NCBI GenBank assembly: GCA_036346405.1
Contig: CM070566.1
Coordinates: 54,656,382-54,720,381 of the forward strand
DNA from: Phyllostachys edulis
Lineage: Eukaryota; Streptophyta; Magnoliopsida; Poales; Poaceae
Direction: 5' to 3'
Length of the DNA: 64,000 bases
Positions 1 to 9,884 of the stretch are shown piece by piece. A program made the translations under genes and the position numbers. Within the stretch, counting starts at the first letter, position 1. Every line of letters starts with the position of its first letter. Under the pieces are notes generated by a model. It searched no databases and was not told where the DNA came from. It saw only the letters and a list, made by a program, of their open reading frames with translations.

Positions 1-116
1 TTGCCAGATTCCTGTGTTCGAAATAGACCCAGAATTGTTGGACTCAGTACTTGGCATGGCTTCTATCATCTTTATCAATTGGACTTAATGGAAAGAAATC
101 AACTTGTTTGATGGTA

Positions 117-363
117 CTCCCTCATTTCTTTTTTAAGTGACATCCTAGAATTCGTGTGCTGTCAAACTTTCTAAAGTTTCAAAACTAGTATGTTTAAAAC
201 TATCTAGATTAGCTACATGAAAACTATATCATTAGATTTATCATTAAAAATATACTTTTATAATATTATAATTTTATTAGTACATAATAAGATAAAGTTA
301 CAAAAAGTAACAGTCAAAGTCACAGTAAAAAGTCAAAAACGTAACTTGAAAAAACGGAGGGAG
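117..363. mobile_element. Stowaway-like MITE, shared by both duplication copies
   Basis: The element starts CTCCCTC and ends GGAGGGAG, is flanked by TA on both sides (115-116 and 364-365), is about 247 bp and AT-rich with no ORF. This is the layout of Stowaway MITEs, non-autonomous Tc1/mariner derivatives that duplicate TA. The orthologous copy sits at 62885-63136, so this insertion predates the segmental duplication. Confidence 0.8.
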
Positions 364-404
364 TATATCTCATTGTATTCTACTCTCGTAGTCCTATTGA
401 ACTA

Positions 405-660
405 CTCCCTCCGTTTTTAAATACATGACGTTTGACCAACCGTGCAGTCAAACTTATCTAACTTTGACTAATAATATATTAAAAACTATTTAGATTGATC
501 ATGAGTGAATAGTATCATTAGATTGTTATGATAAATATTTTCATAATATAATAATTTTGTAATTTTTTCACTAACAAAATTATGTGAAAAGTAATGGTCA
601 AAGTTATATAAGTTTGACTGTACGCTTGGTCAAATATCATGTATTTAAAAATGAAGGGAG
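405..660. mobile_element. Stowaway-like MITE, only in copy 1
   Basis: 256-bp AT-rich element with termini CTCCCTCCGTTTTTAAATA and its inverted counterpart ending GAAGGGAG, flanked by TA at 403-404 and 661-662. In the second duplication copy (near 63176) the site is empty with a single TA, so the insertion happened after the duplication or was lost cleanly from copy 2. It has internal inverted similarity (GTTTGACC near each end), as expected for a Stowaway. Confidence 0.85.
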
Positions 661-979
661 TATTTAACTGTTCTGGTCGAACTCTGCTTGACTTAGTTAT
701 GCATGGCATGAAGTCTTGATCCAACGAAAAACCTCGAAGAATGTACCGTTAGCCAGTTCGTCTCAGCCTTTTTTTTCATGCAGACCAATTCAAAATCTTG
801 ATCTTTTCCCGAAAAGGTCTTAATCTATTGATCATGTCCACCTCGAATTCCAATTGGGTCCTCGTACTGCATCCTTCTGATGGTTACGCCTATCACCATT
901 TGTATCACATGGGTTGTGGGAAAAAAAATTATTTGGTTGTAACATTTCCATGGCATGCTCTAGCATGTACATACTTTTT

Positions 980-1172
980 TTAGTAGTACGTACATGTTGG
1001 CATGCGTGTATAAGCCTTTAGCATCCGTGAGCTAAAGTCTTCCACTGTTTGTGTTTCTAGCGCGTACATGCTTTTCTTCGAGCAGTAGTACGTACATGCT
1101 GACATAGCTGTATAAGCCATTTGCATCCGTGGCCTTTCAAATCTTTCATTGTCTGTGTTGGACTCCAACAGT
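980..1172. repeat. Tandem duplication of about 100 bp in the gene's upstream region
   Basis: The segment reading TAGTACGTACATG, then TATAAGCC, then GCATCCGTG occurs twice, starting near 983 and 1087, with moderate divergence between units. Copy 2 of the host duplication has only the first unit before it diverges. A further 20-bp direct repeat (GCATTCAGATAGCACTGCTG) occurs near 1229 and 1298. Confidence 0.6.
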
Positions 1173-1410
1173 AAGTGTTCTCCTCCAAAGTATCCGACTT
1201 CAAGAGGGTTCGACACCGTTTTACAGGTAGCATTCAGATAGCACTGCTGATAGATCCATCATTGCGTGATGAACCTCGAATAACCGAGATACTTAGATGC
1301 ATTCAGATAGCACTGCTGTGTGTTCAAGCGAAAGGGGCAGACAAGCTGCGGGAGTGTCGTTTTACCTGTCCCTAATAGAACAGAAGGAAGTCTTGACTTG
1401 CCTGCCCAAG

Positions 1411-1418
1411 TATATAAT
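1411..1418 (+). promoter_or_regulatory. Probable TATA box of the HeLo/CaaX gene
   Basis: TATATAAT lies about 100 bases before the ATG at 1513, on the coding strand and in ordinary-composition DNA directly before the GC-rich coding region. Plant transcription usually starts about 30 bases downstream, giving an inferred start near 1445 and a 5' UTR of about 65-70 bases. No transcript evidence is available here. Confidence 0.5.
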
Positions 1419-1512
1419 CGCCTTGCCTGGAGAAGCACAGAACGAACAAGTTTAATTAGCTCAAGAAATATATTGCTCATCGATCGATCATCTCTTACCA
1501 GTTTTGCGATCG

Positions 1513-2154
1513 ATGGAGTCGCTGAGCATCGTGGCCACGATCGTGACGATCGCGCAGAAAATCGCGGGTGCGGTGGCGACGGTGAGACGGAACAGGAGAC
1601 GGTGCCGGAAGCTCGCCGAGCGCGTGCAGGGCATCGGCGACCTCCTGCGGGAGCTGCACGGCTCGGGGCCGGGGGCGGGGGCCGGGACGACGGACGCGGC
1701 GACGAGGCGGCTGCTGGACAGGCTGGAGGACGCGCTCCGCCGCGCGCTGGAGCTCGTCCGGTCGTGCCAGGACAGCAGCTGCCCGCGCAACCTCCGCTTC
1801 GGCGGGCGCCAGGCCGAGCGATTCGACGAGGTGGACGGCGAGATCGACCGCTGCCTCCTCGACCTCGGCAGCGTCGCCAACCGCATCCTCATTGCGCGCC
1901 TCGAGAAGCCTATGCTCCACCAGAACGTCGTTCGCTATCGTGACCCGGTCAATGCAGGCATGCACGAGCTGGTGCCGCCACGGACGTACGGCCACTGGCC
2001 ATATGCTCAGGGCTTTGTCATCGACAGCTACTACCACGCTGGCGCCGGTGCCCCATCAAGCGCCGCCGCCTACTACCACCACCACCACTCGCCGTACCCG
2101 GAGGTCCCGGACATGTTCCGCGACGAGAACCCCAACGCATGCGCCGTCATGTGA
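1513..2154 (+). CDS. HeLo/MLKL-NTD-like helical protein with C-terminal CaaX (CAVM) prenylation box
   Basis: Intronless, GC-rich, 213 residues. The ATG at 1513 is the first ATG after the TATA box; the frame is open slightly further upstream but without an ATG. Residues 1-130 look like the N-terminal four-helix domain seen in plant MLKL, MCA1 and related proteins (MESLSIVATIVTIAQKIAGA, then an Arg-rich second helix, a Gly-rich linker at 50-59, a third helix at 61-86 and a fourth near 100-130). No kinase, ARM or PLAC8 domain follows. Residues 131-200 are a Tyr/His/Pro-rich low-complexity tail including HHHH at 189-192. The last residues are DENPNACAVM: Cys210 heads a CaaX box whose final Met favours farnesylation, and the preceding DENPNA recalls HIPP tails although no HMA domain is present. 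Inference: a prenyl-anchored, membrane-associated helical-domain protein, possibly in immune or cell-death signalling. The domain call is by eye; function unknown. Confidence 0.8.
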   Translation: MESLSIVATIVTIAQKIAGAVATVRRNRRRCRKLAERVQGIGDLLRELHGSGPGAGAGTTDAATRRLLDRLEDALRRALELVRSCQDSSCPRNLRFGGRQAERFDEVDGEIDRCLLDLGSVANRILIARLEKPMLHQNVVRYRDPVNAGMHELVPPRTYGHWPYAQGFVIDSYYHAGAGAPSSAAAYYHHHHSPYPEVPDMFRDENPNACAVM

Positions 2155-2338
2155 GCTTTTTTTGACGAGTGATAGTAGGGGCCCTACTGTATATGTATAT
2201 ATGTAAATAATATAAAAAAGGGTTTATGTACAAGGTAAAAAGAGAAAAAAGTTACAACCTTCTAGGGCAAAGATCATTAGGGTATTGTTTCTAGCCAATC
2301 GAAGATTATCTGTCTATGTTATTTCTTTACTCTTTGCA
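2155..2338 (+). other. 3' flank of the HeLo/CaaX gene
   Basis: AT-rich sequence after the TGA, with polyadenylation-like AATAATATAAAAA near 2206-2218. No ORF or repeat is recognised, except that the LINE 3' end may begin anywhere between about 2200 and 2340. Confidence 0.4.
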
Positions 2339-2770
2339 CATGCAACGCAGGTTCATTCTTGAAAAAGGCATTTCTATGTAGAAATATTTGGCACGATATT
2401 CTCAAACACTTTGTCATTTTTTTTGCTTCCAAATGTACCAAGCAGCAATAATAAGATTTCTATATAGAACATAGAATTGAAGGTTGATCTTGTTCTCTCC
2501 ACTTTGCAATTCACGTCCATCGAATTGTCCCAATTGATACCAATAGTATTCCAACATGCTTGATTGAATTGGCAATAGATGATTCAAATTTTCTTGCGTT
2601 CTATATTGACATAGCACACAATATTGATCACCCTCGAAGTGAAAATGCCTCCTGAGTAGCATATCCTTAGTGTTTAGTCTATCCATCAACAAAAGTCATG
2701 CAAAAACTTTAAGCTTCATAACAAACTCACTTTTCCATATCCATTTAAGAGGTCATGGTGGGTTGAGAAT
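2339..2770 (-). pseudogene. LINE reverse transcriptase, C-terminal zinc-binding part (left half of a split LINE)
   Basis: On the minus strand 2692-2414 reads as a zf-RVT-type domain of a plant L1-like non-LTR retrotransposon: WIWKSEF...LLMDRLNTKDMLLRRHF, then CVLC and NHLL. The residue expected to be Trp just before LLLMDRLN is a stop (TGA), so the copy is dead. The reading continues logically into the fragment at 19792-21150: removing 2771-19791 plus one GAGAAT joins the two parts in the order expected for a LINE (minus strand, right to left). The ORF is not a host gene. Confidence 0.8.
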
Positions 2771-3630
2771 TGTAACATCCCAAAGTTCTGTTACCAAATT
2801 TAAAATTAGTAAAGTTATTATTTTATTAGATTTTCTAAGTTTTAAAAGAGTTTTCATGCTTCTCTTGAATTTCCTGGATTTTAAAAGCCAAAAGAAAATT
2901 TATTAAGTTTTTCTGTGATTTTCTTGTATTTAAAGTTAAAAAGAAATTTTAATTAGTTTCTTGAATTTTTGGATTTTAAAAGGATTTTCCTATTTTTCCA
3001 AAAATTAAAAATAATTTATGTGCAAAAATAAAATCCAACTTTAAGTTAAAATAATTTTATTAAGATCAAAATGGTTCAAGAAATTTCTATGAATTATTCT
3101 AGAATTTTTGGACTACATTTGCTATTCTCTAAAAAGCTATCTGATTTCTTGCAATTTCTGTAATTCGGAAATCATTCAAAAATTCATTTTCGCTTTTGGG
3201 CCCAAAGCCTTTTCTCCCAGCCTTTCTTTTCCTGCCTCCAACCCATTCTCACCTTCCTCTCTCCCCATACCTGACCTGCTCCACGAGTCCAGCTCCTCGA
3301 CCCACTCGCGCCCACCAGCCCACCTCCCCTCTCACCCTCTCTTCCTCTCACTACTCGAGGGCCCCACCTGTTGGCGCGTCTTCCCTCCTGCTCTTCTTCT
3401 CTGCTAGCGCCAGCGAGGGAGGCTGACATTATCATTGTCACAAGCTCGTGAAAATCCTAGGATTCCCTCCAATTTTCTCCACACAACCTTGTGCATTGAA
3501 GCCCTTGATTTTGATTCCCGCCGCACCCGTTCCGACCATTATCCTCCAAGAATCCCGTGCGGTTTCTCTAGAACGCGCAAAACCGCCGTGACCTCCGCCA
3601 CATGATCTCTACCCACCATCCACCTCTACC

Positions 3631-3642
3631 CCTATAAAGAGG
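3631..3642 (+). promoter_or_regulatory. TATA box of LTR A
   Basis: CCTATAAAGAGG, located about 860 bases from the LTR start, between the AT-rich U3 and a C/T-rich stretch. It supports the plus orientation of LTR A. Confidence 0.5.
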
Positions 3643-4912
3643 AACCCTGTGTGCCCCTTCTCTTCCTCTTTCCATCCCCTGAATCTCCCCTTCTCTCGCT
3701 TTGTCCTCTCCACATTTCGCATTTGAAACTCCGCGGCCAAAGCTCCTTCCACTGTCAAATCCACCACCGCCGGCAACGCTCTGGCGACATCGACCTCACC
3801 ACCGGCACTGCCTCACTGTGTTCTACACGGTGCCCCCTCTACTTTCATCGGAAACCCGACAGACCGCCATCGACAACACCTTCAAACAAACGCCATCGCC
3901 GCTCTCCCCCTCATTGCCGGCCACCTCCTCGTGCCTTGCCTCCCTCTCTTCATTGCACACCTCACCGTCCTCCGTCGCACCTCCATTTTGTCGGAACACT
4001 GGAACCAGTGCGCACCACCACTTCTATGCCGACATGGCTGCCACGTGGCATGCCAAGTCATGGCCACCTCATCCACCCACCCGCTTGTCACACCCGTGTG
4101 GCAAAGCCCTATTTCTAACACCCCAGCCCGACAAAGGCCTAGAATGCTACTGAACTAACATTATAATCAAATTAAACTAAAAATATCTTACTAAATTTCA
4201 GCAGAACCTCCTTTGTATAATTAACTATACTGGAGGTCTCAACAAATAATTATAACATAGATAAATAATCCAACATTCAGCATGATCAAGACACATCCAA
4301 AATCCTCTAATCACCTTTATTACAATTTATTTCAAGCAAAGCAAGTAATCATAAAGAATACTTTAAGCAAATCATTCAACTACTAAATTATCATTCTTTT
4401 AAATCAACTGTGTGTAGTTCATGCCATTGTGCGACCACTCTAATCTTTATTTCCCCCATGCATGTCGTTCTTGTAATGGGTACCTGAAAACACAACAACA
4501 GTAAGAGTGAGCCCAATGACTCAACAAGTACAATAGATAATAACAACAACAAAAACAACTGCACTCATCAACAACCATTCACAAATCTCTATATCAATCA
4601 TGTTAAATAATCATGCTATGCAAGATGCTCGAATGCACTTTCTCTTTCTCTTTCTCTTTTGCATTTTACCGGTAATGCAAAGTATGCATCCGTCGATGAT
4701 ACCCATGCTCGTGCCATCTAGCACAGGACCATTGCCCATACTCCACAAATATGGGGACCTAAGCCCACACTCCACGAGTGTGGGGCCATATGCCCGCCAT
4801 AATCATGACGGGAACCTCAACAAATGCTTGGTCACCACGTGACCAAGTCATCAACATATCAGCATGATGCATATGAATGAAATCTTAAATCATCATAATC
4901 ATGCAATCATAG

Positions 4913-5581
4913 TGTCGACGATCAAGTCGCCGATCTTACGAAAATAGATGAGGAAAATGACGTGGAATATCCTGGAATGGAATGGGGTCGCTTTTATTGA
5001 TATGAACTGGATTTACAATATGCGGCTAAGTACTACTCAATTACATCAATGGAGGAACGCTTAATCGAGCAATCGACTTAGAATATGAGTCTAAGGTCGA
5101 TTATCTAGCTTTTAATTCTACTGCTTAGGCTTCTGTGTCTCGTGTCGTCCCTTCGTCTTCCGTGCTTCACCTTTAAATAACTTCTGAAGGGGTGGCAGTT
5201 ACTCCTAGAGAAGACGTCCCTGGTGAAGCGTTACGATCGGTCGAACGGTAGAGCGCTTAGTAACGTGCTAACTTCCTTGCGGTTGCTCGTGAAAAGCTTA
5301 ACCGTAGGGTGGTTAATAGTCAATGTCTCGGGTTGTACCATCGCATGGTTTGGAACGATAGCACGTGTTCCATTCATCAAACGATAAGAAATACCAGCCA
5401 AGATTTTTTTCGAAGGTTATCGGTGAGGATTAGGCACAAAGCCTCATCCCACTGTGGTACCCATTAAGTAATCTCGAATACTAACGACCGTGGAGGTCGT
5501 TGGTCTTAGGGTTACGACCATGAAGACGTATGGTCTTTTATTATGTATTAAAATAATACATAGAGGTTTTAATCCTCATCG
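4913..5581 (-). repeat. 3' LTR of the Tat element
   Basis: On the plus strand it starts TGTCGACGATCAAG and ends AATCCTCATCG (the right copy ends CATCA). It is followed inward by a purine-rich tract on the minus strand (complement of GCCTAGCCCCGAAC), the probable polypurine tract. It differs from the right LTR mainly by short gaps at CTG and CAG sites, for instance near 5027-5070. Confidence 0.85.
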
Positions 5582-5790
5582 CCTAGCCCCGAACTTTAAA
5601 TGAACTGGTCGTATATACCTTTTCCCGATGAAATCAGATCGGCGCACCCATTTAATGTCGTGATATACTGAAGTCTGCGTGTTCGCTTTAAAGTTGAGAA
5701 CTCGCCTTTGGGAAACGAAGAGTTCTCTCGTGCTTTTGACCAAAAAGAAGCTTTTTGTCAGTTGGACTCTTGTGGGAATCCGTTGGAAGT

Positions 5791-5800
5791 TTATAAAATC
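5791..5800 (+). promoter_or_regulatory. TATA box of the Tat antisense gene (aORF)
   Basis: TTATAAAATC lies 160 bases before the ATG at 5951 on the plus strand, in the space between the 3' LTR and the antisense gene. This fits independent transcription of that gene from inside the element, opposite to gag-pol. Confidence 0.45.
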
Positions 5801-5950
5801 TTCTCTCGCTGGGCTATTAAAATTTTTATGCTTCCAAAATCCCCTTTCGATCCCCTTTAGCTTCTCGCCAAGAAATCCTCCAGAGTCTTTTCCTGTTCTT
5901 CCGACCACAAAGTCTCCAACTTTCACTACTCATCCTTGAGGATTTTCGCC

Positions 5951-8735
5951 ATGTCGGAGCAGATTACAAAGTGGTTGCCTTCGGAATTGGGCAAGAAAAA
6001 ACTTGAGGCCTTGAAGAAGATGGGAATGCTCCCAGATAGGAATCTGATTAATTGGAGACCGGCGACTGGAGAGCATTTTTCGAGCTGTGAAGATGGGGAA
6101 ATCCCTGTTTTTCTCGCCTACATCGAATGCGGGCTGAGATTACCGGTACACAAATTCCTCCTTCGTGTTCTTGAACATTACGGGGTGGAATTGGTGAATT
6201 TGGCCCCAAATTCGATCGCAAATATCAGTATTTTCGCATATTTATGCGAGGCATACCTGGGAATACAACCGAACTTGAAGCTCTTTAGTTATTTTTACCG
6301 CATGGTGATGGGAAAATTTGCGGCAAAATCTGAAGCAGCTCCTGGGGAATGCACATTGCGTCTTCATGACGGGAAGGCTGATGAGTACATCTTCATGTAC
6401 GCGAAATCTTCGTGGTCGTCATGGAAAAAGTATTGGTTTTATATGACAGTTACGAAAGACGATGGCCTCTACTTCGCCGGAACTAGAGCAAGAGAAAATC
6501 CCAAGTGGAAGGAAACCGTAAAGAAGACAGGGATAGTCAAGAGATGGGCAGATGCCATCTATGACTTGCGAGTCAGGGGCTTGACTTCGTGGCATGTGGT
6601 GAAGGATTTCACCTTTCGCCGGATTAGCCCATTGAAACTCCGGACTCATTCCCTGCTCTGGTGCCTTGATCGTGATGAAGTTGCCTCAGAAGGTGGTAAG
6701 TCTTTGAGATAAATTCTGATCAGTATTTTGATTTGATTAATGTATTACCTTAAAACTTGTTTATTCTTCCTTCTGTTAAAAGCTCTTTCCTCTGGGGAAA
6801 TTAGAGAACGAGTCAGGCTGATCTGTGCGGGGGAGCCTGAAGAAAAGGCTGAATACCCCAAGATCTTAGCCGCAACTCCTATTGAAGGGAGACTGGCAAG
6901 GCTTAAGGTAATTTAATCAAAAAATTCCTTTTACCATGTATATACATATATTCCGACCAGATTTCCAATTGTGTTCTACATTTGCAGTCGGTCGGATTGC
7001 GAATCATACAATCTGGTGAGGATCAACGTCCCACCTTGGTTCCGACCGAATCGTGCCCTGAGGCACTTGAAGGAGATGAATCCCTCGAGGTGATAGAACA
7101 TTTCGGAATCATATATGTATAAAAAAATTTTAGATAAAAGGATTTCTTCACCTAATCAAATTTGTTCTTTGATTTAGGTGGATAAGCCTGAAGGCCCGCA
7201 GAATGTATCTGCGGAGGCTGTAGACTCCAGAGTGGTCGTGCACGACCTTACGGTTGTTACTGAAACAACTGATCTGGAGGTTGATGAAACCACTCCCTCC
7301 GACCAGATAATCAGGACTGCGGACCTTGACGAACTGGTCGAGGACATAGCTTCCGATATCTTGTTGGAGGATGTAAGGGTTCCAACAAACCCTGCTGATC
7401 CAGAACCAGCAGAATTGGAGGAGAAGAAAAGGAAGGCTAGTGGCACAGATTTCTCTCTTGCGCGTTTCAAAGTCAAATCCCGGAAATTAACAAGGTATGT
7501 ACAAATGAAAGTGATCGTATAAGTATGTACCTTTAAGAATTCCTTGATGATTTGATACTTTGAACTTCCCCTCTTTGGTTTGCATAGGTCTTCTGGTGTT
7601 CCGGTCGTTTCCGACCAAGTTCTTCCTGAGGACCTGGCACCTGTGGAAGTTCCCGACCAGAGCACTTCTCAGGACAAAGTTCCTGAGGAAGTAGTTGGTC
7701 GAAGAAGCCCCCGAGCAGGTGACAAGGGCAACGGCTGAGTTGGATCCTTTGGTGATTGAAACTCCTTCAGTGGAGGTAGATGCCTCTGAGAGGTCTCAAC
7801 AGGTTCCGATCACTATTGATAACCCTTCCCAACCTAACAAGTTCCCTTTTCGTCCCCGATTTATCGAGGATAAGGAGCTTGATGAGGCGTGGCAGAAAGT
7901 ATCGGATACTCAGCTCAAGATGCACCCTGATTTGATTTTTGCTGGTTATAATGATCAGGCAATTCGGGTAAGTATTCTACGACCAGTTACACAACTCTTT
8001 AAAAAGCTTATAAGAAACTTAAGAAAAAGAATGCTATTTGTGTAGCATTTGGTCGAGAAATTTGCTGTGATCGGAGGACTGACCCAGCGAGTTAAGGACT
8101 TGGAGCAAAAGCACTCCGAGTTGGAAAGTAAGAACTTTTTCCCTTTTAAACTTTTGTTTCTTCTTCAATACTTTGCTCCTCTACAATTAATCTCCCTTAT
8201 CGTATTCGATAGATCTGGAGAAAATAAAAGAGGAGGTTGTACGAGAAAGCTAAGACACCTTTCTTGAAGAAGAAATAAAAGCTAAAGATCACTCATTTGT
8301 CAAGCAAGTTCACTTTAAAGACCTGCTTGATCGTGAAGCAACGACCAAATATGAAACACTTAGCAAAACAAATGAAGGTAATATGTCGTAAACTTGATTT
8401 TACCTTCAATTATGCTTGTGTTCATTAACTGATTTGCTTTTGCAGAGCAAACGCAAATGCTGAACAGAGTAAAGAAAACTCTGAAATTTGAGCAGGATAA
8501 GGAGGCGGTTCTTGCTCAAAATATTGATGAAAAGATTCATGCTTTGAACAAGATGATCTTTGATATGGGATCAGGATCAAGCTTGCCTACCTTAAGAGAT
8601 CCAATAGAGAAAATGAACTATTTGGGTCAACTTCTAGAGGATCTTAAAGTTCTGCTCAAAACTACTCGGACGAATTATGCCCAGGCCCTAAAAACAAGCG
8701 TTGCAAGTGGAGTTAGTTTTGCTTTGGCAAACTGA
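5951..8735 (+). CDS. Tat element antisense extra gene (aORF), putative gypsy-type transposon protein, multi-exon
   Basis: The frame opens at MSEQITKWLPSELGKKKLEA; residues about 1-245 resemble the plant 'putative gypsy type transposon' domain (Transposase_28 type). After EVASEGG a GTAAG donor at 6697 starts an intron. Probable exons by eye: 5951-6696, about 6782-6908, 6988-7089, 7178-7494, 7589-7968, 8046-8127, 8212-8378 and from 8447. Each is bounded by GT...AG with pyrimidine or TTGCAG-like acceptors. Middle exons are acidic and rich in Glu, Val and Pro; the last ones look coiled-coil. A frameshift near 7697 (VVGR versus VEEAPEQVT) breaks exon 5. It runs opposite to gag-pol, as in Grande and Retand. 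Function in transposition is not established. The end may extend to 8883. Confidence 0.7.
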
Positions 8736-8884
8736 AAGCTTCCGACCCTCCATAGATCTCCAAGCTGTTAAAGATGACTTCAATCGCCATTGAGGAGGCG
8801 ACCAAGTTCATGGAAGAACTCAGGCCACTCAGAGATATAGTTATAGAGGAGATGGAGGTCGATTCTCCGACAAACAGTAGTTAG

Positions 8885-9884
8885 GCTGGGAATATTTCTT
8901 AGAGTAGGTTCCTGCAAGTGTAAAAATAATTGAATATCTATGAAAACTTACCTTTTATGTCATTGACAAAGCTTTTGTTTATCCTGCTTGACTTTTAAAA
9001 CTCTCAGATATTTCCTAGCCCCGATCGCTTTATAGTAGAAGAACGTTCTTGTACAAGCGCCAAGAAAGAGAAAAAAAAGATCATAACCATGTATGTGAGT
9101 TTTTGAAGGTATGTTTGGACATGTAAGACAAAAGCGATCATTGCGATTAGGAAATCAAATGTGGTCAGACCAACGGTATGATTTCGACTAGTTATAGATC
9201 TTTGTTTGTCTTAATGGAAATACCAATAAAAAACTATATATGGTCGGAAAAAGACTTTGTCGAACTTGACATAAGAAGAAATGCAAATATGTATGCAATA
9301 GATTATAAGTGAACTTTGTTTATATCTATTGTCCCATAGTCCGGTGGAACTAATGCTAAGACACAAGGCATACGACACATTTCTTGAAACGTGTTCAAAT
9401 TCTCAGATCCGATCGGTAGCGAGGATCGAAGAAAAGAACCGTCGCTAGGAAGCTCCTTCCATTAAGGTGACCACGTCTAAAAAGGAGAGACTTTGACTAG
9501 GAGGCTTTCCGTGTCCCGACCAGTAGCCAGACAAGAATAGACCAGAATCTTGAAATAATGAAGCATAATCTTCAAAATCGTAAGCATATCATTCATGAAA
9601 TAGTTAGTTGTGTGGCGCTCTGATTATTCATATTCTTTAAGAAAAGAGTGTAGTCGCGCGTGGCAATCATTTGAAGAAAATGCTCACGACTAGGACTATA
9701 GAGTATCAGAGATCCTTAAAAAGGATATCGGAGAGAAAAAATGTCTTTTCCGACCAGACTAACAATAGTAAACGACCAAAATGTAGGTGTATATATATAA
9801 GCAAGGTTGCACTTCTTAATTAATTAATGAATTTAGTGAAATTGAAATTGAAAGAAATGAAAGAATGAAAATTAAACATAGAAC
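8885..9884. other. Non-coding spacer of the Tat element
   Basis: About 1 kb between the end of the antisense gene and the integrase stop codon. It is AT-rich with scattered CCGACC and GGTCG words, which are frequent throughout this element. I see no ORF or structural RNA. Confidence 0.5.

Larger units (their letters stand above)
1..1045. repeat. Host segmental duplication, copy 1 (direct repeat of 62771-63705)
   Basis: From its first base this block matches the block starting at 62771 in the same orientation, with scattered substitutions and small indels; matching stops near 1045, where the two copies take unrelated sequence. Copy 1 is longer because it carries an extra MITE (405-660), while copy 2 has an internal short duplication. 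Both share one older MITE. It is upstream DNA of the gene at 1513-2154; I see no credible coding capacity. The small ORFs at 217-420 and 798-983 lack any recognisable family and lie in MITE or non-coding sequence. The left end of the duplication probably lies outside the window. Confidence 0.85.

Noticed and set aside
1320..2206. ORFs of 104-207 aa overlapping the HeLo/CaaX gene in other frames
   Set aside because: Shadows of a GC-rich coding sequence; Arg/Pro-rich, without domains; the 1513 frame alone matches a family.
3108..4158. Several overlapping ORFs of 75-155 aa, both strands
   Set aside because: They lie in the C/T-rich leader of LTR A, are Pro/Ser low-complexity in all frames and have no domain.
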